Assembly: GCA_030038885.1 (NCBI GenBank)
Contig: JASHQY010000060.1
Span: forward strand, 1 to 10,304
Length of the DNA stretch: 10,304 nucleotides
Source of the DNA: Thermoplasmata archaeon
GTDB lineage: Archaea > Thermoplasmatota > Thermoplasmata > Lutacidiplasmatales > UBA184
Reading direction: 5' to 3'
Below, piece after piece: positions 1 to 5,669 of the stretch (position 1 is its first letter; every line of letters starts with the position of its first letter). Position numbers and translations under genes: made by a program. Below the pieces are notes generated by a model. That model made no database searches. It was not told the origin of the DNA and worked only from the letters and a program-made list of their open reading frames with translations.

Positions 1-398
1 AGGGATCCTCGTGCGCGAGCACGGTCGCCCTCCTGGCTCCGTTCCCGACCGGCGAGATCGATTCGCCCCAGATCGTCACGACCGCGAACGCGGCCGGTGG
101 CACGCAGTTCCTCTCCGCGCACGCGAACGCGACCCGCCTCTGGGCCACGTACGGCGGGATCGAGCTCGGTCCGCTCGGGTCCACGACCCCGGTGTGGTCG
201 GTCGACTACACGACCTGCACGGTGCCGCCGATCTCCGGCACGCAGGGGGACGTGTTCAACGCCACGATCGGGGGGACCTCGGGCGCGGTCATCGCGAACG
301 CGACCGGGACGACGACCTGCCTGCCGGCCCTCTCGACCGGCACCGGTCTCACGGTGCCCGCGGGCGGGGCGTCGGGCGCCGTGCGAAAAGCTATTTAA
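1..398 (+). CDS. C-terminal part of a surface or secreted protein (5' end outside window)
   Basis: An open frame enters from the left edge (first full codon at base 3) and ends with TAA at 396-398, giving about 131 residues. The visible part is rich in Gly, Ala, Thr and Ser, has almost no Lys, and carries three Asn-Ala-Thr sites of the kind N-glycosylated in archaeal exported proteins. It has three Cys residues, which could form disulphides. No domain is recognisable. The composition is that of archaeal surface or pilin-like proteins, but the N-terminus that would show a signal peptide or pilin motif is missing, so the location is inference. The promoter of the next operon lies over its last codons and stop codon. 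A second reading frame in the same stretch runs on into S6e, but its Arg/Asp-rich product looks like a frame shadow. Confidence 0.65.
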   Translation, partial: GSSCASTVALLAPFPTGEIDSPQIVTTANAAGGTQFLSAHANATRLWATYGGIELGPLGSTTPVWSVDYTTCTVPPISGTQGDVFNATIGGTSGAVIANATGTTTCLPALSTGTGLTVPAGGASGAVRKAI

Positions 399-403
399 AT
401 AGC
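383..403 (+). promoter_or_regulatory. BRE/TATA promoter of the S6e-aIF2-gamma operon
   Basis: The purine-rich block GCGAAAAG at 383-390 is directly followed by the TATA-like CTATTTAAAT at 391-400, matching the archaeal BRE plus TATA arrangement. The box is the only strongly AT-rich patch in this GC-rich area. Its centre is about 42 bases before the S6e ATG, which would put the transcript start near 420 and leave a leader of about 15 bases. The box lies inside a perfect 14-base palindrome (390-403) and contains the stop codon of the upstream gene. Confidence 0.75.
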
Positions 404-436
404 CTCCAACTGCGCGGCCGCACTTCGAGAGCGTTC

Positions 437-814
437 ATGGTCGAGTACAAGCTCGTGATCTCCGAACGGGAGACCTCGATCGCGCGCACGGTCGGGGACC
501 CCCAGGCGGCGGGGTTCCTCGGCAAGCGGATCGGGGAGACCATCGGCGGAGAGCTGATCGGCGCGACCGGCTACACGTTCCGCATCACCGGCGGGACCGA
601 CAAGAGCGGCTTCCCGCTCCGGCCGGACGTCCCGGGCGCGCGGCAGACCCGGCAGTTCGTCGGCGACGGGTTCGGGTTCCACGCCCCGCGCGCGGGGATG
701 CGGCGGCGCCGGACGTTCCGCGGCAACACGGTCAGCGAGGATACCGTCCAGATCAACCTGGTCGTGGAACAGAAGGGCGGGAAGCCGCTGGCGGAGCTTC
801 TCGCCGCGTCATGA
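437..814 (+). CDS. rps6e: 30S ribosomal protein S6e
   Basis: Encodes the 125-residue archaeal/eukaryotic small-subunit ribosomal protein S6e. The family signature ITGGTDKSGFPL is at residues 50-61. It is preceded by the GKRIGETIGGEL segment (29-40) and followed by a basic patch, MRRRRTFRGN (88-97), and the VSEDTVQIN segment (99-107), all typical of the family. The length is normal for archaeal S6e, which lacks the phosphorylated C-terminal tail of the eukaryotic protein. The ATG at 437 fits the family N-terminus, and the strong TATA box about 40 bases upstream supports it. No clear Shine-Dalgarno sequence is visible in the short leader. The stop codon overlaps the start of aIF2-gamma by four bases (ATGA), so the two are probably co-transcribed and translationally coupled, linking ribosome and initiation factor production. 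Confidence 0.96.
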   Translation: MVEYKLVISERETSIARTVGDPQAAGFLGKRIGETIGGELIGATGYTFRITGGTDKSGFPLRPDVPGARQTRQFVGDGFGFHAPRAGMRRRRTFRGNTVSEDTVQINLVVEQKGGKPLAELLAAS

Positions 815-2046
815 AGGTTCCGCGACAGCCCGAGGTCAACATCGGTCTCGTGGGACACGTGGACCACGGGAAGACGACCCTCACCCAGGCCCTCACCGGC
901 GAGTGGACCGACCGCCACTCGGAGGAGTTGAAGCGCGGCATCTCGATCAAGCTCGGCTACGCCGACGCGGCGTTCTTCGTGTGCCCGAAATGCCCGCCGC
1001 CGTCGGGCTATTCGACCGAGCCGGTCTGTCCGAACTGCGGCGGCGAGGCGAAGTTCCTCCGGGCCGTCTCGTTCGTCGACGCGCCCGGCCACGAGACCCT
1101 GATGGAGACGATGCTCTCGGGCGCCGCGATCATGGACGGGGCGCTGCTGCTGGTCGCGGCGAACGAGAAGGTCCCCCAGCCGCAGACCCGCGAGCACCTC
1201 TACGCGCTCGACATCATCGGCGTCCGCAAGGTCGTGGTCGTCCAGAACAAGATCGACCTCGTGACGCCGGAGGCGGCCGAGCAGAACTACCGGGAGATCG
1301 TCGAGTTCCTGAAGACGTCCCCGCTCGCCGCGGCCCCGGTGATCCCGGTGAGCGCGAACCACCGGGTGAACGTCGACGCGCTGATCGGCGCGATCGAGGA
1401 GACGATCCCGACGCCGGCACGGGACCCCGCGAAGCCGCCGCTGATGTACGTCGCCCGCTCGTTCGACATCAATCGGCCCGGCACGCGCCCCAAGGACCTG
1501 CGGGGCGGCGTGCTCGGCGGGTCGCTGATCCAGGGCCGGCTCACGGTCGGTGAAGAGATCGAGATCCGACCCGGACCGTCGGGCTCCGCCAACGGGCATG
1601 CGGAGTCGCTGACGACGAAGGTCACGTCGATCTTCTCCGGAGGCCAGGAGTGGAAGGAGCTCCGACCCGGCGGCCTGGGGGCGATCGGGACCGGCCTCGA
1701 CCCCGCGCTCGCGAAGGGCGACGGGCTCACCGGGCGGCTGGTCGGAGCCGCCGGCACGCTGCCCCCCGTCAGCCAGAAGATCCGGCTGAAGGCGACGCTG
1801 CTGGACCGGGTCCTCGGCGCGCAGCGGGAGATCAAGGTCGAGAAGATCCGCACGAGCGAGCTCCTCGCGGTGACGGTCGGAACGACCGTCGCGAGCGGCA
1901 AGGTCACGAGCGCCCGCGGGAACGAGGTCGAGCTCTCGCTGAACCGGTCCGTGACGGTGTTTCCCGGCAGCCGGGTCGCGGTCTCGCGCAAGCTCAATGC
2001 CTGGCGGCTGATCGGCTACGGGATCGTCGAGGGGGGATCGAAGTGA
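811..2046 (+). CDS. eif2g: Translation initiation factor aIF2, gamma subunit (GTPase)
   Basis: The 411-residue GTP-binding subunit of the archaeal aIF2 heterotrimer, which carries initiator Met-tRNA to the small ribosomal subunit. G1 P-loop GHVDHGKT is at residues 15-22, the G3 motif DAPGHE at 90-95, NKID at 146-149 and SAN at 181-183. Two Cys pairs, CPKC (58-61) and CPNC (73-76), form the zinc knuckle inserted in the G domain that marks aIF2-gamma against EF-1A and SelB. The two beta-barrel domains follow from about residue 210 to the end. Length is normal for the archaeal family. The start overlaps the S6e stop by four bases, and its own stop overlaps a GTG start of the next small gene, so all three probably form one operon. 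No alpha or beta subunit gene is in the window. Confidence 0.97.
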   Translation: MKVPRQPEVNIGLVGHVDHGKTTLTQALTGEWTDRHSEELKRGISIKLGYADAAFFVCPKCPPPSGYSTEPVCPNCGGEAKFLRAVSFVDAPGHETLMETMLSGAAIMDGALLLVAANEKVPQPQTREHLYALDIIGVRKVVVVQNKIDLVTPEAAEQNYREIVEFLKTSPLAAAPVIPVSANHRVNVDALIGAIEETIPTPARDPAKPPLMYVARSFDINRPGTRPKDLRGGVLGGSLIQGRLTVGEEIEIRPGPSGSANGHAESLTTKVTSIFSGGQEWKELRPGGLGAIGTGLDPALAKGDGLTGRLVGAAGTLPPVSQKIRLKATLLDRVLGAQREIKVEKIRTSELLAVTVGTTVASGKVTSARGNEVELSLNRSVTVFPGSRVAVSRKLNAWRLIGYGIVEGGSK

Positions 2047-2225
2047 GGCCGGATCTGATGGAGATCCTCCGGTGCCCGGTCTGCCGCGGCGAGCTCGGGC
2101 TCGTGGAGCGTCGGACCGACGGAGCGGAGATCGTCGAGGGCACCCTGACGTGCGCGCACTGCCGGGTCGACTATCCGATCCGGGACGGGATCCCCGACCT
2201 CCTCCCGCCCGACGAGCGCGACTGA
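2043..2225 (+). CDS. Trm112-like zinc-binding small protein
   Basis: A 60-residue protein of the Trm112/UPF0434 family. CPVC (residues 11-14) and CAHC (37-40) form a four-Cys zinc site, and the C-terminal YPIRDGIPDLLP segment (44-55) is the family signature. Known Trm112 proteins are activating partners that stabilise several methyltransferases acting on tRNA, rRNA or translation factors; which enzyme it serves here cannot be seen. I chose the GTG at 2043, which overlaps the aIF2-gamma stop (GTGA) and gives the usual RPDLMEILRCPVC opening. The ATG at 2058 would remove five residues of that conserved lead-in. Its place behind S6e and aIF2-gamma fits a translation-related role. Confidence 0.85.
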   Translation: MRPDLMEILRCPVCRGELGLVERRTDGAEIVEGTLTCAHCRVDYPIRDGIPDLLPPDERD

Positions 2226-2260
2226 CGCCGGTCGTCGCGCGCGGCCGGAGCCCCGCGCGT

Positions 2261-2294
2261 CGGTCCCGGGTCCGAGCCGATCGACCCGGGACCG
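2261..2294. repeat. Perfect 12-bp inverted repeat (stem-loop)
   Basis: The arm CGGTCCCGGGTC (2261-2272) is perfectly complemented by GACCCGGGACCG (2283-2294) across a 10-base loop. It starts 36 bases after the Trm112-like stop. There is no T-run behind it, so it is not a standard archaeal U-tract terminator. It may be a structured 3' end, a processing site, or part of a small RNA. Confidence 0.7.
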
Positions 2295-2298
2295 GAGC

Positions 2299-2332
2299 GG
2301 CGGCCCACGGACCCGCCGACCCCGGGGCCGCC
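2299..2332. repeat. Second inverted repeat in the same spacer
   Basis: GGCGGCCC (2299-2306) pairs with GGGCCGCC (2325-2332) across 18 bases. Short GC-only arms occur easily by chance in sequence this rich in G and C, so this is weaker than the 12-bp stem directly before it. Together the two would form consecutive hairpins in RNA. Confidence 0.4.
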
Positions 2333-2342
2333 TTCGGGACCG

Positions 2343-2368
2343 TTCGGTTCGAGCCGAAGGGTTAAGCA
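2343..2368 (+). promoter_or_regulatory. Near-palindrome and weak TATA-like site before the signal peptidase gene
   Basis: TTCGGTTCGAGCCGAA at 2343-2358 matches its own reverse complement at 14 of 16 positions and directly adjoins the only AT-leaning patch of the spacer, AGGGTTAAGC (2358-2367). The patch centre is about 28 bases before the ATG at 2391, the distance expected for a leaderless archaeal transcript. The palindrome could be an operator. The TATA match is poor. Confidence 0.35.
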
Positions 2369-2390
2369 GGGCCGGGCCGAACGGCGGCCG

Positions 2391-3725
2391 ATGGCCCGGG
2401 CGAACGATCCGGAGGACGACGAGGACGCGCCGGAGGCGGCCCCGCCGCGCCGTCCGCGCTCCTCGCGCCGACCTCCTCCGCGCCCCCGCGCGCCTCGCCC
2501 TCCGGTGCGTCGCTGGCGTTCGGCCGACGACGCGGACGACGGGAGGGACGAAGAGGAGGAGGAGCGGTCGGCGGAACCCCGCCGCCGCGGGCTCTTCTCG
2601 CGCGAGCGGCACCCGGTCTACTGGCGCGCCCGGGACTCGCTCTACTTCGAACCCCTGGTCGCGGTGGCGATCGTCGTCGTGCTGCTGGTCTCGCTCTACG
2701 CGTACACCCAGAACTGGCCGCCGGTCTACGTGATCGAGTCCGACAGCATGCAGCACGGCGCGTCGGACGTGCTCGGGGTGATCAACACGGGCGACCTGGT
2801 CCTCGCCCAGAAGATCCCGACCGATCAGATCACCCCCTACGTGGTCGGGCTCGCGACCGGCTACTCCACGTACGGAGAGTACGGGGACGTGCTGCTCTAC
2901 CTTCCGGACGGGCAGGGCTCGACGCCGATCATCCATCGGGCGATCCTCTATCTCCAGTGGAACCCCGCGTCGTCGACGTACAACGCCACCGAGCTCTCCG
3001 GCCTTCGGTGCGGGAACGATTCGGGCGCGATCTACAACTCGACGAGCCTGCGCGGGGGGCAGTGCGGGACGACCGGCCTCACCGGCACGCTCGACCTCTA
3101 TCGGATCGGCTACCGCTCGGCCACGCTCAGCATCCCGCTCGCCAGCCTGGGGGACCACTCCGGGTTCCTCACGATGGGGGACCACAACGTCATCCCGACC
3201 GACTGCACGAACAACTGCATCGGCGAGCCCGACCAGACCTCGGGGCTGAGCGAGCTGGTCGAGCCCGGCTGGATCGTCGGCGTCGCCCGAGGCATGATCC
3301 CGTGGGTCGGCGCGGTGAAGCTGCTGCTCGAGGGGGACGCCGGGATGGTCCCGGCGCAGTCCTGGCAGTTCCTCGGGCTCACGATCGTCGGGCTGATCCT
3401 CCTCGCGTTCGGCATCCACTACGCGCTGCGGACCGAGGGGATCGAGGACGAGCGACGCAAGGAGGAGGAGGCGGCCGTCGCCGAGGAGGAGGCGGACGAC
3501 GAGGACGACCGGACGCCCGGCCGGGCCCGCCGGTTCCTCCACGCGATCCGCCCGTGGGGCCGGTCCGAGGACGAGGACGACGTGGACGAGCCGCCACGTC
3601 GGCCGAAGCGCCCCGCGGCGCCGGGCCCGCGCGACCGGCGGCGGGGCCGCCCCACGCCCCACGTGCGCCGGGACGCGAAGGCGAAGCGCGCGAAGGCGTC
3701 CGAGGACGACGACGAGGACCTGTAG
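2391..3725 (+). CDS. sec11: Signal peptidase I (S26 family, archaeal type) with long charged tails
   Basis: A membrane serine protease that removes signal peptides from Sec-exported proteins. The catalytic Ser is S119 in ESDSM, the catalytic His is H182 in IIHRAI, and the box-E Asp is D264 in MGDHN. This is the Ser-His-Asp set of archaeal and ER enzymes, not the Ser-Lys pair of most bacteria. One membrane segment lies at about residues 88-106, just before the active Ser; a second lies at about 327-345. The outer domain has an insert (about 190-245) with Asn-X-Ser/Thr sites and Cys at 207 and 225. At 444 residues it is about twice the usual archaeal size, because of an N-terminal Arg/Pro/Asp/Glu-rich stretch of about 85 residues and a C-terminal charged tail of about 95, both predicted cytoplasmic. 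The ATG at 2391 is the only start supported by a nearby TATA-like site; an ATG nearer TM1 was not seen. Confidence 0.9.
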   Translation: MARANDPEDDEDAPEAAPPRRPRSSRRPPPRPRAPRPPVRRWRSADDADDGRDEEEEERSAEPRRRGLFSRERHPVYWRARDSLYFEPLVAVAIVVVLLVSLYAYTQNWPPVYVIESDSMQHGASDVLGVINTGDLVLAQKIPTDQITPYVVGLATGYSTYGEYGDVLLYLPDGQGSTPIIHRAILYLQWNPASSTYNATELSGLRCGNDSGAIYNSTSLRGGQCGTTGLTGTLDLYRIGYRSATLSIPLASLGDHSGFLTMGDHNVIPTDCTNNCIGEPDQTSGLSELVEPGWIVGVARGMIPWVGAVKLLLEGDAGMVPAQSWQFLGLTIVGLILLAFGIHYALRTEGIEDERRKEEEAAVAEEEADDEDDRTPGRARRFLHAIRPWGRSEDEDDVDEPPRRPKRPAAPGPRDRRRGRPTPHVRRDAKAKRAKASEDDDEDL

Positions 3726-3770
3726 GGGAACCGCCCGGCCGCGCGCGCGAGCGCCGCCCGAGTCCGACAG

Positions 3771-3780
3771 CTTTTAGTGC
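3771..3780 (+). promoter_or_regulatory. Probable TATA box of the PRPP synthetase gene
   Basis: CTTTTAGTGC at 3771-3780 is the only AT-leaning stretch in the 88-base spacer after the signal peptidase gene. Its centre is about 39 bases before the ATG at 3814, which would give a leader of roughly 14 bases. A Shine-Dalgarno-like GAGG lies at 3800-3803. The hexamer AGTCCG is repeated on both sides of the box (3761-3766 and 3783-3788). Confidence 0.5.
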
Positions 3781-3813
3781 GGAGTCCGGTCCGTCCCGCG
3801 AGGAACGGAACGG

Positions 3814-4689
3814 ATGCACGTCATCGGGGGGACGGCGTCGACCTCGCTGGCCGAGCGGATCTCGCGGGAGCTGGGGAACGCCCCGTTCGCGATCCCGTTC
3901 ACGAAGCGCTTCCCGGACGGGGAGATGTACGTGCGGGTGGGGGGACGCTTCGAGGGCGAGGACGTCGTGGTCGTCCAGTCGACCCGGGCCGACCAGGACC
4001 TGATCGAGCTGCTGCTGCTCGAGGACGCGGTGCGGGAGGCCGGGGCCCGCCGGGTCTTCGTCGTCGTGCCGTACCTCGGGTACGCGCGCCAGGACCGCCG
4101 GTTCTTCCCGGGCGAGCCGGTGAGCGCGCGCACGTTCTGCCGCCACATCGAGCTCGACGCCGACGCGGTCGTCACGGTCGACCTGCACTCCCGCCAGACG
4201 CTCGCCCACTTCTCGAAGCCGGCGTTCGAGGCGAGCGGGATCCCGGCGATCGCCCGGCTCCTGCGCGAGCGGCCGATCGACCTCCTGGTCTCTCCGGATC
4301 AGGGCGGCATCGACCGGGTCCGCCGCATGGCCCAGATCCTCGACAAGCCGTGGTTCGCGCTCCAGAAGAAGCGCCTCGACAGCGAGCACGTCGAGCTCTC
4401 GCTGCCGGCCGCGCTGCCGGGCCCGATCGACGGCAAGCAGGTCGTGATCGTCGACGACGTGATCTCCACCGGCGGCACGATCGTCGAGGCCGCGAAGCTG
4501 CTCACGAAGCGGAACGTCGCCTCGATCAGCGCGGCGTGCACGCACGGGCTCTTCCTGAAGGACGGGTTCGAGCGGATCAAGGCGGTCGTCGACGAGGTCT
4601 TCTCGACCGACACGCTGGGGAACCCCGCCGAGAAGGCGTCGGTCGCCCCCGACATCGCCCAGATCCTCCTCCGCGAGACCGCGTCGTAG
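3814..4689 (+). CDS. prs: Ribose-phosphate pyrophosphokinase (PRPP synthetase)
   Basis: Makes 5-phosphoribosyl 1-diphosphate from ribose 5-phosphate and ATP in the cytoplasm, feeding purine, pyrimidine, histidine, tryptophan and NAD synthesis. The 291-residue protein shows the conserved FPDGE segment (33-37), the ATP-side VVPYLGYARQDRRF segment (84-97), the TVDLHSRQ motif (121-128) with the metal-binding DLH, and the PRPP-binding loop VIVDDVISTGGTIVEA (211-226). It is shorter than the roughly 315-residue bacterial enzyme and agrees in size with the archaeal enzymes known from Thermoplasma and Methanocaldococcus. The ATG at 3814 gives the expected short N-terminus and has a GAGG ten bases upstream. 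It is followed after 11 bases by the acetyltransferase gene, so the two probably share a transcript. Confidence 0.96.
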   Translation: MHVIGGTASTSLAERISRELGNAPFAIPFTKRFPDGEMYVRVGGRFEGEDVVVVQSTRADQDLIELLLLEDAVREAGARRVFVVVPYLGYARQDRRFFPGEPVSARTFCRHIELDADAVVTVDLHSRQTLAHFSKPAFEASGIPAIARLLRERPIDLLVSPDQGGIDRVRRMAQILDKPWFALQKKRLDSEHVELSLPAALPGPIDGKQVVIVDDVISTGGTIVEAAKLLTKRNVASISAACTHGLFLKDGFERIKAVVDEVFSTDTLGNPAEKASVAPDIAQILLRETAS

Positions 4690-4700
4690 CGGGGGTCGGC

Positions 4701-5669
4701 ATGGACCCGCCCCGTCCGACCCGGAGCGCGCCCGGGGCCGAGCTCGAGGAGGTCGTGCACGACGTCGCGCGCGAGCTCCTCCTCCGGGACGAGGCGCCCG
4801 CCGGCCGCTGGGTCGAAGAGACCGTCGCGGAGCTGCGCTCGGGAGCCAAGGCCGGCTGGTGGTACCCGCCCGCGGCGGGCGGGGGCCTCGCGTTCCGCTC
4901 GCAGCGCGGGACCGTCGCGTTCGGGCACGTGCACGTCGTGGCGGGCACCGACGCGCTCGCGCGCGCGCTCGCCCTCTCCCGGGTCCTCCTCGAGACGCTG
5001 CCGGACCCGGTCCGCTCGATCAGCGTCGGGTTCACCGGGCTCTCCGCGGACGAGGAGACCCAGCTCTCGCGCGAGCTCGCGGGCCGACCCGGCTCGCGGG
5101 TGATCCCCCGGTACGCGATGGAGCGGCCCCTGCGCTCCCGGGACGGTGAGGGGCTCCCGCCGGCTCCGGACGCGCTCGCGCTGGTCCCGGTCGGCGAGGT
5201 CACGGCGGACGCGCTCGCCCACCTCGACCAGCGCGCGTTCCGGGGCACGACGGACGAGCTCCTGATCGGCACCGACCTCGACGACTACCGCCGCACGCTC
5301 GGCGCGATCCTGGACGGGTCGGTCGGACGGTTCCTGGACGAGGCGTCCACGACGCTCTACCGGCCGGACCCCCCGCTGCTCGCGGGCGCGATCCTGACGT
5401 GCGAGAAGACGCCGCGCCGGGCGGCGTTCCAGGACCTGATGGTCGACCCCGAGCGGCGCGACCGGGGCTACGGAGCGTACCTCCTGCACTGGGGCCTGCG
5501 CGCGCTGTGGGCCCTCGGGTACGAACGGGTCCGCCTCTGGGTGAGCGCCGACAACCTCGCGGCGCGCCGGCTCTACGATGCCGTAGGCTTCTCGACGACC
5601 CAGACCGCGGTCATCTACCGCTGGGACCGGTCGCTCGCCGCGGCGCCGCAGCCGCAGTCCGCCCGGTAG
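4701..5669 (+). CDS. GNAT-family N-acetyltransferase, two-part protein
   Basis: A 322-residue protein whose C-terminal part (about 155-310) is a GNAT domain. The acetyl-CoA-binding motif R-x-x-G-x-G is seen as RDRGYG at 253-258, preceded by the strand FQDLMVD (243-249). The late segment VSADNLAARRLYDAVGF (281-297) is the typical GNAT motif B with Asn and Tyr. The substrate cannot be read from sequence. The first 150 residues have no clear motif but contain alternating strand and helix segments (about 62-145) that could be a worn first GNAT copy; this is inference. The ATG at 4701 lies 11 bases after the prs stop, with GGGGGT at 4691-4696 as a ribosome site. An open frame extends much further upstream over prs, but only as a GC-rich shadow. 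Its last 55 bases overlap the end of the opposite-strand nuclease gene. Confidence 0.85.
   Translation: MDPPRPTRSAPGAELEEVVHDVARELLLRDEAPAGRWVEETVAELRSGAKAGWWYPPAAGGGLAFRSQRGTVAFGHVHVVAGTDALARALALSRVLLETLPDPVRSISVGFTGLSADEETQLSRELAGRPGSRVIPRYAMERPLRSRDGEGLPPAPDALALVPVGEVTADALAHLDQRAFRGTTDELLIGTDLDDYRRTLGAILDGSVGRFLDEASTTLYRPDPPLLAGAILTCEKTPRRAAFQDLMVDPERRDRGYGAYLLHWGLRALWALGYERVRLWVSADNLAARRLYDAVGFSTTQTAVIYRWDRSLAAAPQPQSAR

Noticed and set aside
11..436. Upstream extension of S6e to the left edge.
   Set aside because: S6e homologues start at MVEYKLVI-like sequence, the strong promoter lies at 383-403, and the extension product is shadow-like.
2058..2225. ATG at 2058 as the start of the Trm112-like gene.
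   Set aside because: It would drop the conserved residues before the first Cys pair, while the GTG at 2043 continues the overlapping stop/start pattern of the operon.
2016..3662. Long minus-strand open frame of 548 codons opposite the signal peptidase gene.
   Set aside because: It is antisense to a gene with clear catalytic motifs, and its product is an Arg/Asp/Val-rich mix with no recognisable domain. The same applies to the long antisense frames at 571-1599, 3379-4545, 4299-6419 and 7013-8599.
3777..4700. Upstream extension of the acetyltransferase frame across prs.
   Set aside because: The translation is low-complexity Arg/Gly/Pro sequence and lies fully over the conserved prs gene in another frame.
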